Source: Lytechinus variegatus (taxonomy: Eukaryota; Echinodermata; Echinoidea; Temnopleuroida; Toxopneustidae). Taken from it: a DNA stretch of 64,000 nucleotides. The stretch's first letter is position 1, and each line of letters starts with the position of its first letter. Of this stretch, positions 1 to 13,300 are shown piece by piece. The position numbers were made by a program, and so were the translations under genes. The stretch lies in contig NC_054746.1 in the NCBI RefSeq assembly GCF_018143015.1, positions 34,132,830 through 34,196,829 of the forward strand, written 5' to 3'. Below the pieces are notes generated by a model. That model was not told where the DNA came from. It made no database searches and saw only the letters and a program-made list of their open reading frames with translations.

Positions 1-1296
1 GAAATCATTATAATATATGTATGGATTTAATTCTGTAAATTGGACAATTATATAGTGATCTTCCAAGTTCTATGGATGGAGATAACAGTTGAATGTTCAT
101 TCAAGCGATCATTTATCACTCTAGGATCGCCAAAGATTTTCATTTTTTACATGGGTGTGTTCAATCAATCTTTTGTCTGACTTAAAAAACAAAATGTCTT
201 TTAAAACACAAACATGAAACACTGAAAAAGGTGTGTTCCATGACCTGATTCTTCAGAGTGGCATTGCTAAAAATCTCTTTAAGACATTGGGGATATCAAT
301 TACAACTTCCTGTCATTGTTGTGGCATAATACTCTAGGTTGAGAGATGATTCCTGTATCAACGACTGCACAGTGTTTTTGTTTAAATGAAGGATAAACAG
401 GGTTGATAAAAAGAGCTTGAATGCTCTCCTGTATTAACTTTGTTATATGATTATATTTGGAGAAAATTCATTTGTGGTTTTACTTGAACGCACCCAAACC
501 TGTCTGCTTGAATCCTTGTGAGTCATGAAAAAAGAAGAAATAAAACAGAAGGAAATTTGTGATCATGGCTACCTGATGATTGAAAGATTGAAACATACAG
601 CATATTTTTTAATCTCATCAGTCAATTGCCAATTCAACAAAGAATAATGATTTTTCGATTATATAAGAGGCTGAAATTAGCAGCTTATTATAATGAACTT
701 ATCATAATTAACTTCAATGTGCCAAAAAAAAAAATAGTGAATGCATGACAATCCCCAAATCTGATAATTTTCTATGGTTCCACCACAAAATAATCCTTGT
801 TAAAGATCTTTCTTTGGCTTTTATTTAATCTTGATAGAAATATGTGAAAGAACATCTATTACATTAGGGTGTGGCAGTGATTCAGTCGTCGTAGGGTCTC
901 TAAAAAATTGTGTGTCAGTTAAGAGGCTACCAATGAAATGGAAAAGAATAGAAAATGGCTATTTTATGTAAGCAATTGATTGTGGCCCTAAGATAGAAAA
1001 AAGTCATACAATAAAATAGCATACACCGATCATAACATGAAAAAAAACATAACCCACAATTGGATATACTTGAAACTTTTCTATAGTTGTACATTTAGAT
1101 GTACACATGTTTACAAAGTAAAGTCTGTATATTGCCTGTCAGCAACTGAGTCTAATATTGGAAAAATTGAACTGCCCAGACTAATGAAAAATTGCAATTT
1201 TTCTACAGGGTATATTTCCTACTTGTTTTTATTCTGAATTACATTTTGTACCAGTCCTAATATCACCTAATTTTATGGAAACCTTAATTGCTTCTG

Positions 1297-1838
1297 AAAG
1301 GGGATTCCAGGCTAAAAATAATATGATTTGAACAGAAAAAGAAATATCAGACAATTTACAGTTTTGCATCAATTTTGATGAAACAGTTCTATGCATGTCC
1401 TCATGAATATTCAGTGAGCAAACTGATGATGTCGTATCCCCACTTGTTCTCCTGGATTTTATTACATGAAATTATGTTTTTTAAAATTTTCCCTCCAATT
1501 AAAAACAAAGAGTGACAAGCGATTAAAGTGCATTCAGTATTCATTGCCACAACTTATTTTATTAAACAGGAGATATAACATAGATATGTATGAAAATATG
1601 AAATAATTATGATTTTATGTAATGACACAATATAAAGGAAAGTGGGGATGTGACATCAGCCAAGCTGATGAATATTTATGATGCCATGCATATGTTTTCA
1701 CAAAATATTGATTAACTTTAAAATTCAACAACTTCGTTATTTGTTGTCAGATTTTGATGAAATTTTTAGCATTTTGCTCAATGAATATTACTCTAATTAT
1801 TTAGATATGATTATTTCAGCCCCAAGTACCCCTTTAAT
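1297..1838. mobile_element. MITE-like inverted-repeat element, family B copy 1
   Basis: The left end begins AAAGGGGATTCCAGGCTAAA and the right end is its diverged reverse complement, ending in TACCCCTTTAA. The interior shares phrases such as 'gatgaaattttcagc' and 'gtgagcaaactgatgatgtc' with the copies at 35,334-35,910 and 59,401-59,691. It has no coding capacity, so it is best described as a non-autonomous DNA transposon relic. This copy is the more decayed of the two near full-length ones. Confidence 0.7.
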
Positions 1839-2162
1839 TGGTATTCTTTCATTGGGGTTTGGTTAGTTATACATGTCAATCTGCCTTAGTCCAATCTCAT
1901 CATATCACAGTTGTACTCAAGTAAAATTCAATTTGTGCAATCTTTTCCTTGATGGGCTGTTGGCCAGTTTTTTTAAATTTAAATCATAATTTCTTTTAAC
2001 CACAAAAATAAAGGGTTAGTTTATTATTGTCATTGAAATGTATTCAATATTCATTTTTTCTCAATGCATTTGTTATTCCAATCGGTGTTGTTTGAATAGA
2101 ATTCAGGGCATTTTTTTTTATTTCAGAATCATAATTTTTTATTCACAAAAAGGGTGAATTGA

Positions 2163-2447
2163 TGTCAACTTTATTTATTGTTTTGTTCTGAATGCTCCCT
2201 GAACAACCCCTACTCTCCTATGGATGATGCTTGCAATAGTTTCATCAAATATTTTAACAAAAATCAAAATAAGTCCAACATGTTTACTTTAGCACCTGAT
2301 GCTCCACCAAATTTTGCATATTCTGGTTTGAAAAATACTGACTTGATCAACCATTCACCTTATAGAAGGTGGACCTATGCAGACTGTTTTGCAGTTAATC
2401 TTGCACAGTATTGCAATATTATATTAGAGTCTGTAATGTTCCATTAA
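2163..2447 (+). other. Unexplained open frame, possible orphan exon
   Basis: An open frame runs from just after a stop at 2,160 to a TAA at 2,445, with its first ATG at 2,220. Composition is more balanced than the surroundings and the translation is not low-complexity. It contains PPNFAYSGLKNTDL and RRWTYADCFAVNLAQYC. I do not recognise a family. The one good splice acceptor nearby (around 2,112-2,126) leads into a stop in this frame, so a spliced gene is not supported. It could be a relic of a mobile element or chance. Confidence 0.15.
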
Positions 2448-3647
2448 GAGTGAATTCATAATTATCAGCAACTTAATGGTTTTGGGGCCATTTAGTATGA
2501 AATATTTTATTTGTATATATGTAATGTATATTTGTAAAATAGCATTTTATATGAAAAAAATCTCATATTGTGTGATGTGATTTAAAGTGTAATTACATTT
2601 TGTTAATAAAATTGGAGGATTCTTCACTTAAAATCGTAGCTATGATCTGATTAGCAATGTGTCAAGTACTAAAAATCAGGGAAATTGCCTTAAATGAGGG
2701 AAAAATCAGGGAATTTTTATCAGCCCAAAAAGTCGAAAGCACAGTAGTGAGACTCTATCATATTTTTTGCATACCAGAGCAACATCCATTAAATGACTTG
2801 ATATGGTGGTACTAATTAGCTATACATAATTACATGTATTTCTATACTGAAAAGACATGTAATTCACTGCATCAACTTTAATAGAAAAGATGTGAAACTG
2901 GGAATGGGTTTAAATTATTATCAGGGATTTTGGTTTTCTTGAAAAGCTGGGAGCCCTGATCTTGTACACGATAAAATCCATCCCTTACATGCATGCCCTT
3001 CCCCCCAAATACATACATGTACATGGAATCCATCCCCCCCCCACACACACACACATCGCAACCACACACTTTCAAAGCATTCTTTTGAATCATTACTTCT
3101 CATCACAATGCTATGAGGTACAGTGTTAGAAATATTGATGTTACATGATAAATCATGCATTCAAAAAGACTGTTTTGTTTTCATGCACAGATGCTGCATA
3201 CATTTTTTTTCTAGATAACTTCCAGTCCAATATAAATCATGAATATATCGGAAGTATTTGTGAAAAGAAAACATGGTAGCAATGTAAAGACAACTTCTTT
3301 TCATACAGTTAGTTTTCTTACAAAAATATAAGTTATCTAATTTCTTTGAATCTCGAGTAAGTAATGGATCACTTTCACATTCTGCTACATCTTTTGAATA
3401 GGTCATAATACTTGTGTGAACCTGCTATTTAAAGAACATGCTCAGACATGACACATTATCTGGGGATGGTTGCACAAAACTGGTTGCAACTCACAAAAAC
3501 ATGTTTACATAATTAACACATCTTTCAATGGGACGTCTGCAAACTTGAGGTTTCATTTTATTTTGATTTACGGGGCTGGGAAGATGCCCATGATTACTGA
3601 AAGAAGGCCGTGAAACTGAAATTATTAATCTTCTGAATTCTAACATT

Positions 3648-4205
3648 TAAAGGTCAAATCCAACCCAGAAAAATGTTGATTCAAATAAAAACATAAAAAT
3701 CAAATAAACATAATGCTAAAAATTTCATCTATATCGGATGTAAAATAAGAAAGTTGTGTTATTTTAGTATTTTGCTAATTTTTCACAAAACAGTTACATG
3801 TATATGCACAACTTAGTGCCATGCAAATGGGAGAGTTGATGTCCCTCACTCACTTTTTCTTTTGTTTTTATTGTTTGAATTACACATTTCAAATTTTACA
3901 ATAAGGACCAACTTGACCAAATCATAAAATGTTAAAATAATGGTAATTCCACATGTTCAGGGAGGAATGAAACTGTTTCTCAGGACAATGAGAAAATTCG
4001 AATATTCCATATCTTATATAATCAAATACAAAAGAAATAGTGACGTCATCAGTTCTTTAATTTGTACACAGACCAGGAAATTAAGAGAAACTTGAATATA
4101 TCAACTTTCTTATTTTACATCAGATTTGGATGATATTTTCAGTGATATGCTTTTTGGATTTTTCTCTTTTTATTCAAATAAACTTTTTATTGGGCTTGTC
4201 TTTTA
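3648..4205. mobile_element. MITE-like inverted-repeat element, family A copy 1
   Basis: The left end starts AAAGGTCAAATCCAACCCAG and the right end reads back as a similar sequence. The inverted termini match imperfectly for about 100 bp, including 'gatgtaaaataagaaagttg' on the inner side. A second copy lies at 40,388-40,966. There is no coding capacity, consistent with a non-autonomous DNA transposon. Confidence 0.75.
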
Positions 4206-5649
4206 ATATAAAATTTAAAGAAATATTAGGAGTAGGATATAAACAATTAGATGGCAGATTCAAAAATATAATTGCTCTGCAACTAATGCAAAATGACATG
4301 GTGATTAAACCAATACCATACATATAATCTCAGAAAGAAATGAAGTAGTTTACATCACATTTATCTTTTAAATAAAGGTTTAACAACACCTTGAAGAGTA
4401 ACAGATAACTGCCAAAGGAATTCAAAAATTTAAAACATATGGATATTTTTTTTCATATGCATTCTATTAGATGCCAGTATGATATTTGGTAGAATGTTTT
4501 TTTTTTGTTGGTGAGTGCACCCTTTTTGCATTATGATTTGTCATTATAGTAACCCATGTGCAGATCAGAGGGCCGTGGGGGGGGGTTCAAGCCAATTAGA
4601 ACCAAGCCCCCCCCCATCAAAAACAAAACAGGGTGCCAAAAAGTAAAAAAAAAACAATGGAGGGAGAGGGCCCAGAGGGGGGGGGAAGAAACAAAACAAA
4701 GGATGGGAGGAGACGGGAGAGAAAAGGGGAAAGAGGGAAAGGAAAAACCAGAAATTTTTTGGACCCCCCTCCCTTATCAATAAAAACATTGCTATTCAAG
4801 AAACCGATCAAGAAAAATATTGATAAACATGTTATCATTTTACACTGTACCATCACCTCATGAACAATTCTACATCATTGCAATATTGAACACATATATA
4901 TTCTAAATTTAGTACTGGTTAGTTGTTAACACTATTGCATGTACATTCATATTTTATGCAGATGGGTAAAACCAGTAAAAAAAAAACTAAATTTGTATGT
5001 AATTCAACAAACTACATGTATTTTTTTAATACTCTGTTTTTTTTCCAGACAATTGCAGATTTATGTGCATGGTGTTATATAACTATATGATTGTCTCACA
5101 TTGCATAACATATTTCCAATTACACTATAATTAGTAATAAAAAATTGCTATCGTAAGAATGGCTCTTGCATTGATTTTCAGAAGAAAGTAGGTTAGCATT
5201 AGTTATGACATGATTCAAAATAGTGGGAGGTTTATAAAAATTAGGGTTGAAGTTGTGTTTGAATAGATTCTATATTTGCCTCAAACAGCATGTTTTCTAC
5301 AAGAGTATTGTCAAGCAGTAACCACTTTAAATTGGTCAGCTCTATTTCAAACTAGCTGATCTTTCAATTCAGCCCTTAATCTTTATTTCAATTTTGCTGA
5401 TTCTTCAGCCAAGGTATCCACAGCCATGACCTCAGATTAGTTTAAGCCCTGAATAAGTGATAACAACATAGGAGAAAATCAACCTTTCTAGTGAGTTTTC
5501 AAACTACAGTTTATTGCTGTTCACTTCACCAAACAGGGCTAAGAAACTAGTATATAAGATAAATCACAAATCCATAACACTGATTGTAGATCAATCTCAA
5601 ATTGAAAGCTTGCACACATAGGTACAAAACAAGCACCAAATAATATTCA

Positions 5650-5676
5650 TTTATTTATTACTTAATTACCTTTATT
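5650..5676 (-). terminator. Polyadenylation signals of the OPA3-like gene
   Basis: On the minus strand two AATAAA hexamers (plus-strand TTTATT at 5,650-5,655 and 5,671-5,676) lie 50-80 bp past the OPA3-like stop codon, as expected for a short 3' UTR. No other candidate lies nearer. Confidence 0.5.
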
Positions 5677-5727
5677 TACTATATAAATTCTTTTTATACA
5701 CAAATATAAAAACATCTACACCTATAT

Positions 5728-7266
5728 TCATTTTTTCTTTGAAGAGGGTGCATATTCTACTAATAATCTATTGAATTCGCGTAACTTTGCATCTTGTTCT
5801 TCAATGAGGAGCCCAAGCTCTTGAACCTGTGATTGTAGTTTCTTTATATCCAAGCTTTGTTGGGATTCATGTTTTTCTTCTTTTTTCGATGATCTCCAAT
5901 ATTCAAATGCGATTGTTCCTGTTGCTACAGAAAATAGAAAGCTTTCACTGATGATCTCTGCTCCTAGTTCTACAGCTGCTTCATTGCTTAAAGGTTTCAC
6001 TTCAGTTGCTTTTCCCAGACCAAGAATTCGCATTCTCAGGTTCACATCCAACCAATGGTAAACTGTTGAAAAGAAGATCAGAACATGGATTAAAATAAAA
6101 GTTCATGACACTGCAAATCAAACCATCAACATGAAAAAAAAGACATCTCACGAGTCACGACTCCTTCAATGAGGAACATGTAATGAAATTGGCACAAGTA
6201 TAGTGAGTGAATGTAGAACATGTACCAACCGTAAACGTGCACATTTACGCATCGGGAAATAGTTTCAATATGCTTAAAACTCTCCAATATCCTTCCAAAG
6301 CTAGTGACCATAAAAAATCACATGCGAAGAGGGTTGCGATCAGAAGCTGATATCCTTCTTTGAAAAAAAGAAAAGGAAACTGATCTTGGAGTAAATATTA
6401 TATCTTTATTTTTGTAGGTATATGTGAACTGATGGTGGAAGTTTGATGAATTTATGAGAAAATTTTGTATTTGTAAATTGAATTCATGAAGTGTTTGGTA
6501 ATAAATACAATCCACTGACATACAGCAGACGACTCTAGATAGACTTTGCTCAAGTCAAATAATCACCTACAATGTAAGTCCTGACTAAGTCAAAGCGTTT
6601 AATTTTTCAGATCACAAGATCCAGTATTACATCCAGGACAAATTTGGCCTAAGTTGGAGGTAGACCCTAAGTGCACATACACTTAGAGGGTTCTATCAAA
6701 GTCAAATTCAGAATCAAATTTCTATTCTGTGATCCCAAAACTCAATTGCCAGAAGTCAAAACAAAAGGCAATCTATTAATTGTTTGAGGGCATGGATCTA
6801 CATAAACATAGAAAAAGAGAGAGAAGGGGGAGTTTAGTTTTCATATTTTAATTGAAAATAAAGTGATTGAATATGAACACGTCATTGATGATTGAATGAA
6901 ATTGAAATCAATTTTCAATGATGTATTCAAGCAATCACTTCATTTCGATTAAAATATGCATCAAACCCTGAAAATAACCCCCCCCCCCTCTTTCTATGTT
7001 GTGTAGAGCCACGCCCTCATACAAATAGATCTCTCAGTCTCAATCACAATGCATTATTGCCATATATCGGAATAAGAAATTCATTTTGGTCTTTATTGTA
7101 GTCCCATATACTGATATTGATGACATTACTTACACTGGGCAGGAGGCATGCACACATATTTCCTCATAAATGGACTATTCTTAGCCATATTTCGAATAGC
7201 TTTGGACATAGGTTTGCTGATCTGCTTCACTGCAAGAGTTCCAAGTTTTATTATCGGAAAAACCAT
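5728..7266 (-). CDS. OPA3: OPA3-like mitochondrial protein (2 exons, 155 aa)
   Basis: Exon 1 is 7,134-7,266 and exon 2 is 5,728-6,062. Exon 1 ends CAGT|GTAAGT, the acceptor is CAACAG, and the phase-1 join gives the conserved AQFYHW (human AQLYHW). Exon 1 begins MVFPIIKLGTLAVKQISKP and keeps the N-terminal mitochondrial leader, the 'ISKP' and the 'YVCMPPAQ' of the family. Exon 2 has MRILGLG, then VKPLSNEAAVELGAE and a hydrophobic stretch before FEYWR, matching human MRIMGF, IKPLNEEAAAELGAE and LEYWR. The C-terminus is a Lys/Gln/Glu-rich coil ending SSKKK. OPA3 proteins sit on mitochondrial membranes and affect mitochondrial shape; human mutations cause optic atrophy. The length is slightly below the human 179 aa. 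The gene stands head to head with the glutaredoxin gene, 411 bp between ATGs. Confidence 0.92.
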
Positions 7267-7677
7267 TTTTTACAAGAAAATTACCACCTTTTCTCACGCA
7301 AAAAAATTGCAGAGCCTCATCTGCTGAAATGTTTATGTTAGTCTTTTTGCTGTCATTTCTACATTTTTCTTGTACATTTTTATTGATAAGTCAAGTCTCT
7401 GAAAGCATTTCAAATTAGTATCCGAGTGTTTAAAATAGTAAGCTTAATTGAAAATACAAAAAAAATAATCATGATAAGATAATGATAAAGAAGGTGGGAA
7501 ATTATTTTTAAATATCACATTTCCACGGAATTGTGTAAATAAAAAGACTAGTTTTCCCATGCCTCAGAAATTGCGTAATTTTTCATGATCTCCGTTTCGT
7601 CATAAATTCTATCTCTTTTGCTTCATCAGTTCATATTTTCATAATTACATCACCAGCTTTAATCATAGGAAAAGATC
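7267..7677. promoter_or_regulatory. Shared 411-bp divergent promoter of OPA3 and GLRX5
   Basis: This interval separates the ATG of the minus-strand OPA3-like gene from the ATG of the plus-strand GLRX5-like gene. It must hold both 5' UTRs and at least the core of both promoters. I see no TATA box at a usual distance and no CpG-rich core. It is AT-rich, with a long A-run near 7,459-7,467. The assignment rests on position, not on recognised motifs. Confidence 0.55.
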
Positions 7678-8744
7678 ATGTCGCTGTTTACTCAAATTAT
7701 TCGGCCGTCTTCCAGGCTTTTTCGTAGTTTCCAGGCGACCGGTCTCCCACACTGCCAGCTACGATTGCTTTCATCGGAGCTGAAAGAGCGGATCGACGGG
7801 CTAGTTCAGGGGAAGAAGGTAGTCGTGTTTATGAAGGGTGTTCCAGAGCAGCCGCAGTGTGGATTCAGCAATGCTGTTGTACAGATCTTGAGGATGCATG
7901 GAGTGGACAGCTATGAAAGTCATAACATCTTAGAGGATGATGACCTGCGGCAAGGTATTTAACATGGCAAATAGTTGCTTCCCCCTTTTTCCCATTTTGT
8001 CGTCACTGTTTTTCCATACATGTTGAGTTTGAATATTTTTTATTTTCTACAAGAGTACTATCATGACTATGAACATTAAGTTAGATCTTTGTTACACATT
8101 CAAGTTTTACTTTTAATGAATACAAATATAAAGATTTTTAGAAAGTTTATAATTCTCGTATAGATACATTGACATTTGGCAATCTCTTTATTAAACTTAA
8201 TTTAACTTGCAACTCATCAGTCATTAGCTCACATAAATTAAAAAAAAAGTAAAACGTTGATCGATAAAGAGAGATTGATCAAATTGATATTACTCAGTCA
8301 TACATGCACATGCAGTTATATTTTGGTTGAATCGATCATAACCTGATAATACTGTTGGCCTCAAATCCAGTCATTACAAGAAAATATGAAAAGGAAAATT
8401 GCTCTTTTTTATTGTGATAGGGAATTTTTTTTAAATGAAGAACAGGAATTAAACTACTGGAGACTTGGCCAAATATCAATTTTTCTTTTATTAGTCTAGA
8501 TTTTTACAATTGGATATAAATGTGCTAAAAAATATATACTATTTAATTGTTCAACCATACAGGTATCAAGGAATACTCAGAATGGCCGACAATCCCTCAG
8601 ATTTATTTGGATGGTGAGTTTGTAGGAGGATGTGACATCATGATTCAGATGCATCAGACAGGTGACTTGATTGAGGAACTAAAGAAAGTCGGAATCACAT
8701 CAGCGTTACTCGATGCACCCAAGGAAGATGAACCATCAAAATGA
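7678..8744 (+). CDS. GLRX5: Mitochondrial monothiol glutaredoxin 5 (2 exons, 152 aa)
   Basis: Exon 1 is 7,678-7,954 and exon 2 is 8,563-8,744, joined in phase 1 (CAAG|gtattt ... catacag|GTATC) to give [14 protein letters not shown]. The first ~30 residues ([19 protein letters not shown]...) are Arg/Ser-rich without acids, a mitochondrial presequence. The glutaredoxin fold follows: [19 protein letters not shown], with the single active-site Cys in the CGFS motif at about residues 61-64, then [19 protein letters not shown], which holds the cis-Pro TIPQ and GGCD glutathione-binding segments. CGFS glutaredoxins bind a glutathione-ligated [2Fe-2S] cluster and pass it on in mitochondrial iron-sulfur assembly. 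The length is close to human GLRX5 (157 aa). The ATG is the first in frame and precedes the presequence directly. Confidence 0.95.
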
Positions 8745-11700
8745 TACTTAAATATTTTGGAGGATACTTTTACTCTTGGACAATTCATGAAAACTGGAAA
8801 ATCCACTTTCAAGAAGCCATAACTGATGTGCTGTTTAAATAGTAGGAATAACAGTGATAGTATATAATCATGTTTTTTTTTTAAGATTTCATAATGCAGG
8901 TTACTGGTATTCATTTTACCTCTGCAAAAGTGTGGGGGCATCTAGCTCTTAGTAAAGAAATATGGAAACTCGCACAAGTGTTTATAGTGATGGCAGTCTA
9001 TGGGCATTTTGTTGCCTTAGATTTGAGCTCTAAATGAAAAAAAAAATGAATTAAAAGTAATCCTTGTTAAGTCACTGACCTTACCTTTGAACATTGAGGG
9101 GGTGGGGCAAATAATCCCTGGAGGTGTTTCTCCCATGTATTGTATTGTACACTGCAAAGGGAGAGCACCCCCCCCCCCCTCTCATCTGTAAGGTAGTGCC
9201 AACTAATTGGATGAGATATAGCCTAATGCTTGGTGTATTCACTTTCATAAAAATTTAACCATTAATATCAATTTTGGATTCGAGATATTATGATTATGAC
9301 TCAAGTCTTGATTTTTTTAGATAACTTGTGCTTTTAGGGGCTTGTAACACTTTCATCTCTGGTGCACAGCTATATTAACTGATTAGCTGTCTTACTATAT
9401 GCTTACTTGCTACAGGCTGTCTCGAGAAAATGAGATAATAGATTTCATCATGTGAGGTGATAAATGAAACATGTACATGTATATGAACAGTGTAGAGGGT
9501 GATGGTGTCATATTTGTATGAAAGTTCATATTTGTATGAACGAGTCTGATGTTGAAATGAATCATCCAAATTCAATATCGAGGAAGTATCTCTACAAGGT
9601 TCTAAACTTGCCTCTTGTCAGAAGATTAATATTGAAAGTGGAAAAAAAAACTTTAGCCATTCGATGAACTACCATATTTAAATTGGATGGAGTGCTTCTT
9701 TGCTGTGAGTAGATAAAACTCCAGATTATTCTTTGAGGCTCAACATAAAATTTGCACCAAACTATCATTTTTGTTTAAGCATATTTATGTGTTCCTGTCA
9801 AGCAGGATATGGATTGTTCTATACAAACAAATTTGTATTTTGTGAATGAATTCATAATATTAAATGGACATAAACAATGATATTCAGTTGATTTCACATT
9901 GTGTCAATGGTTCCTTTGTTCCTATATATTACATCATATAGATGAGAATTCAGTCAAACTTATTTTGTCTAAAGAACCCCCCAAAATCATGTTTTTCATC
10001 TAAATGAGTCATAAAAAAGGATATATCTTATTTTAACTGATTTCCAAAGGAAAATTACAAAGATGATGAACTGGAAACATTTCTTTAGTTTCTTCATTTT
10101 AATATTGCACTTTGCTCTATGTTTTTACAATACACAAATTATAAGTACATGTACATGAGACATTCATGCAAACTTGAAATAAAGATATTCCTGCTATTTA
10201 GTATAGAAATATTACAAATGAAAATCTCTGAAACACAATTATAATGGGTGATATTCTCAAGTATACATGTACATGCAGACTTAACATGAAATGTACTATA
10301 GTCAAAACCTCTATGACAAGCTATGTTTTATCTTTAATATTCAAAACTTGTGGCATAGATAAGTATTGTACCAAAGAATCCATTGAAACTACCATTTTTA
10401 GTCCTTATGTCATTGTATAGGTAATTTTGGCTCCTTTCCACAGCAAGATTGAAATAATATACTCCACAAAGGTGTGGTCAAAGCTACGGTAATCTACATG
10501 TATGGTTAACTTACATGTAATACTATGAGAATACCATCCATTGAATTTGTCAATGAACCAAGAATTACTGAAAATAAAGTTAGTAATCATGATCATATAG
10601 AAAACTCTGTAAATATCAAATGGTAAATAAATATGCAATTATAGCATTCAGAATTTGCCTCTTGAAGAGGAAATCGAATAGGAATATGGGAAAATTTGAT
10701 AAAATGGGAAGGGGATTCATACCATGTACATAGATTCATACATTTTTCAAATTCATTGAAAGAAGTAAAAGAAAACAAGGAGGGGGGGTGGGACTTCAAC
10801 TATAATCAACATTGAGATCATACCAGTCCAAAACACACCTAAAGATACATACAATGTGTAAGACTTGAAAGTAAATTGGTGTGGTAAAAAATTTGTAAAT
10901 ACATGTATGGTCACATTAAAAAAAATGTAAAATTGGGGGGGGGGAGAATGATCTGACCCCCTCCCACCTGGTCAATTTAAGATTAAATTTCTTGATGTAA
11001 AGTAATATGTTTTTCTATTTTCTTTTGAGTGATATAATCCATATCATCATGGATATACATGTATGGGTAGATTAAGAAACTTACATGTAGCAAACTTTAA
11101 GTTAATGATTTCAAAGATATATATTGCATCCCAGAAAAATAAAACCACATATTTTTTATATGTTATTACTTACGCAAATAACAAGTCTCCTCTTTTATAT
11201 ACAGTAAGTATAATTTAGATAATTTCTCATTCACGCACAAATGAGTAAAGCAATTTGAAGAAAAAATACCAAAATGTTACATGTACATGGCAACCGGTAT
11301 CTTGATTTAAAAAAAAGCCACTATTGTTGATATCTGCTCTTTTATTTGATACCTCAATCAAAGAAAATTTCAAGAAATAACAGTTCTTTCTTCAAGATAT
11401 TGTTTGTATTTCCTCAATTTCATCAACATATGTGTCATGGATTCCCTGTCATTATTGTACTGTTAACAAAAGACTAAGTATGGCTGGTCATTAACAAAAA
11501 CCAAGCGACGTGAAAGTCTGAAAGCTAGCCTGTAACACATTCTCATTCAATAAAAGTATTGAAATTCAAGCACTATTCTTAAAGAAACTGAATTAACAGA
11601 ATGTGTTATTTCTTTACCATTTTCTTCATTTGAATTAAAAGAAAATATTAAACTGTTTAGACAATCTTTCAAATGACATTTTGGTATCCTGTCTTCAAAT

Positions 11701-12639
11701 TGTTATCATTCACTCATGCCAGTATTAGGAATCATCTGATGAATGATAGGTCACATCTATTGTATTTGTGACTAACTTATGATAAATCATTGATAATTTT
11801 TAGTTTGAGTAACTCTGCCTAGTTCCTATTTTGCATAGATATGGCACAAAGCTTGTAATTAAAGTGGAAGGGAACACAAGTTAAATTTGACCTTCAGTGA
11901 GTATATATTATCCTTGCATTTATCTTTGCACATAGCGGATCAAAGGGATATATTATGTAATTTCGTTTAAAACCATCATTTTCCGCTATATAAATCCTTA
12001 ATTCTTATACTCGTTAATCACTCCATAGTTTTATCCTGTATAATAATGTTCATAGATTTCAACGTAATTTTGATCAGGGAGGCGTTTCGCAAAGAATGAA
12101 ATCTAGATAGAAGTCATACATCTACATAAGTTTCCAACATCCCTGTGATATTCAACTTTAATCTCATAGGCTTGTCTCATCATCTCATGATCTGTCCAAT
12201 ACAGCAATGCATTGCTTACCTTGAGTAATTGTGAATTCAAATATGATTTTTAATCACTCTCAAATCTGAGTGAAACACACCAAGATCTGATTACAAATTT
12301 CAACAGCACAGTTCTTAAATGTTATCACAATTATCTAAATGGAATGACAAAAAAAATTGCAAATGGCAGCATGATTACATAATTCCACATATGTTCAAAA
12401 AAAGGTGTACATATTTTTAATTTGTATAAAAATTAATACACTATTCAAACTTTTTTCATTTACATGACTTTTCAAACAAACAATGATCTAAAGCATGATG
12501 TACACTGACTCACAGTTATTCAAGAAATTAATTTTATTAGCACAATGCTAGTCTGTCTTCACCCAAAAAGATAAAATAACATGTTGATAGTGAATATGGT
12601 TTTCACAGGACAATTTGAATTTTTCAGGTTAATACTCCT

Positions 12640-12853
12640 GGGGGGTGTTTCACAAAGATTTAAGTATGACTTAGAGTCGCATTTAAATGTCTAGTTGCGC
12701 GCAGTATAAAAGGCATGACAGCATTGGTCAGATCATGCCAAGAGGACGCGCACTACTGCGTATTGATCAATAAGATTGCGCGTTGCACATCATGTACGTC
12801 CGACACTTAAGTGCGACCTAAGTCATACTTAAATCTTTGTGAAACACCCCCCT
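12640..12853. mobile_element. Compact MITE with ~35-bp near-perfect terminal inverted repeats
   Basis: The left end reads GGGGGGTGTTTCACAAAGAT and continues TTAAGTATGACTTA. The right end is its reverse complement, ending ATCTTTGTGAAACACCCCCC. The arms match perfectly for about 35 bp. The ~150-bp core contains GC-rich words (GCGCGCAG, GGACGCGC) that stand out from the AT-rich surroundings. No coding capacity. Confidence 0.85.
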
Positions 12854-13153
12854 GTTAATACATATATTTCACATGCAGTCTGTGGCAATATCTGATCACA
12901 ACCTGAAGACAATTAACATGAGGCCACATGTCCTGCAAGTCTTTGTGTCATCAACATCTAGAACGGTTACAGAGCATGCTGAAGATTAGAAGAAGCCAGG
13001 TACAAACTATAACATCAAATATTATATCTCAGAAGATTAGTTCTTTAGGTAACTTTCCAGTAGTTTAAGCCTGCTTCTTCTATTTTCCATCTGCTTTCAT
13101 CTCATATGGTCTAATGGCCATTTAGCCCACTTACTACTTTGTCCAATTTCCAG

Positions 13154-13300
13154 TTAACTCTTTGCCCGCCACGTACACTACCCCCCCTGCGCTACATTAA
13201 TTTTGGGGTGCCGTATGCATTGTGTGCGAACTGTGACTTGAGTCGTCGTTGGCAGTCCTCTTTATGTGCCGCGAGTCATCCGTGGCGGGCAAAGAGTTAA
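13154..13300. mobile_element. 147-bp MITE with 20-bp perfect inverted ends including TTAA
   Basis: The element starts TTAACTCTTTGCCCGCCACG and ends with its exact reverse complement. A TTAA at each outer edge suggests the TTAA target duplication typical of piggyBac-type insertion, although the TTAA is also part of the inverted repeat. The core is GC-rich relative to its surroundings and non-coding. Confidence 0.8.

Larger units (their letters stand above)
1..5640. other. Gene-free left flank
   Basis: I see no supported gene here. The stretch is AT-rich and holds two inverted-repeat elements (1,297-1,838 and 3,648-4,205), a purine-rich low-complexity block near 4,560-4,760, and one unexplained open frame at 2,163-2,447. 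The short open frames around 2,880-3,400 and 4,556-4,863 follow low-complexity sequence and lack splice sites or family resemblance. Confidence 0.6.

Noticed and set aside
4556-4863. Overlapping Lys/Arg/Gly-rich and Pro/Phe-rich frames on both strands
   Set aside because: Purine-rich low-complexity sequence; no splice context and no homology.
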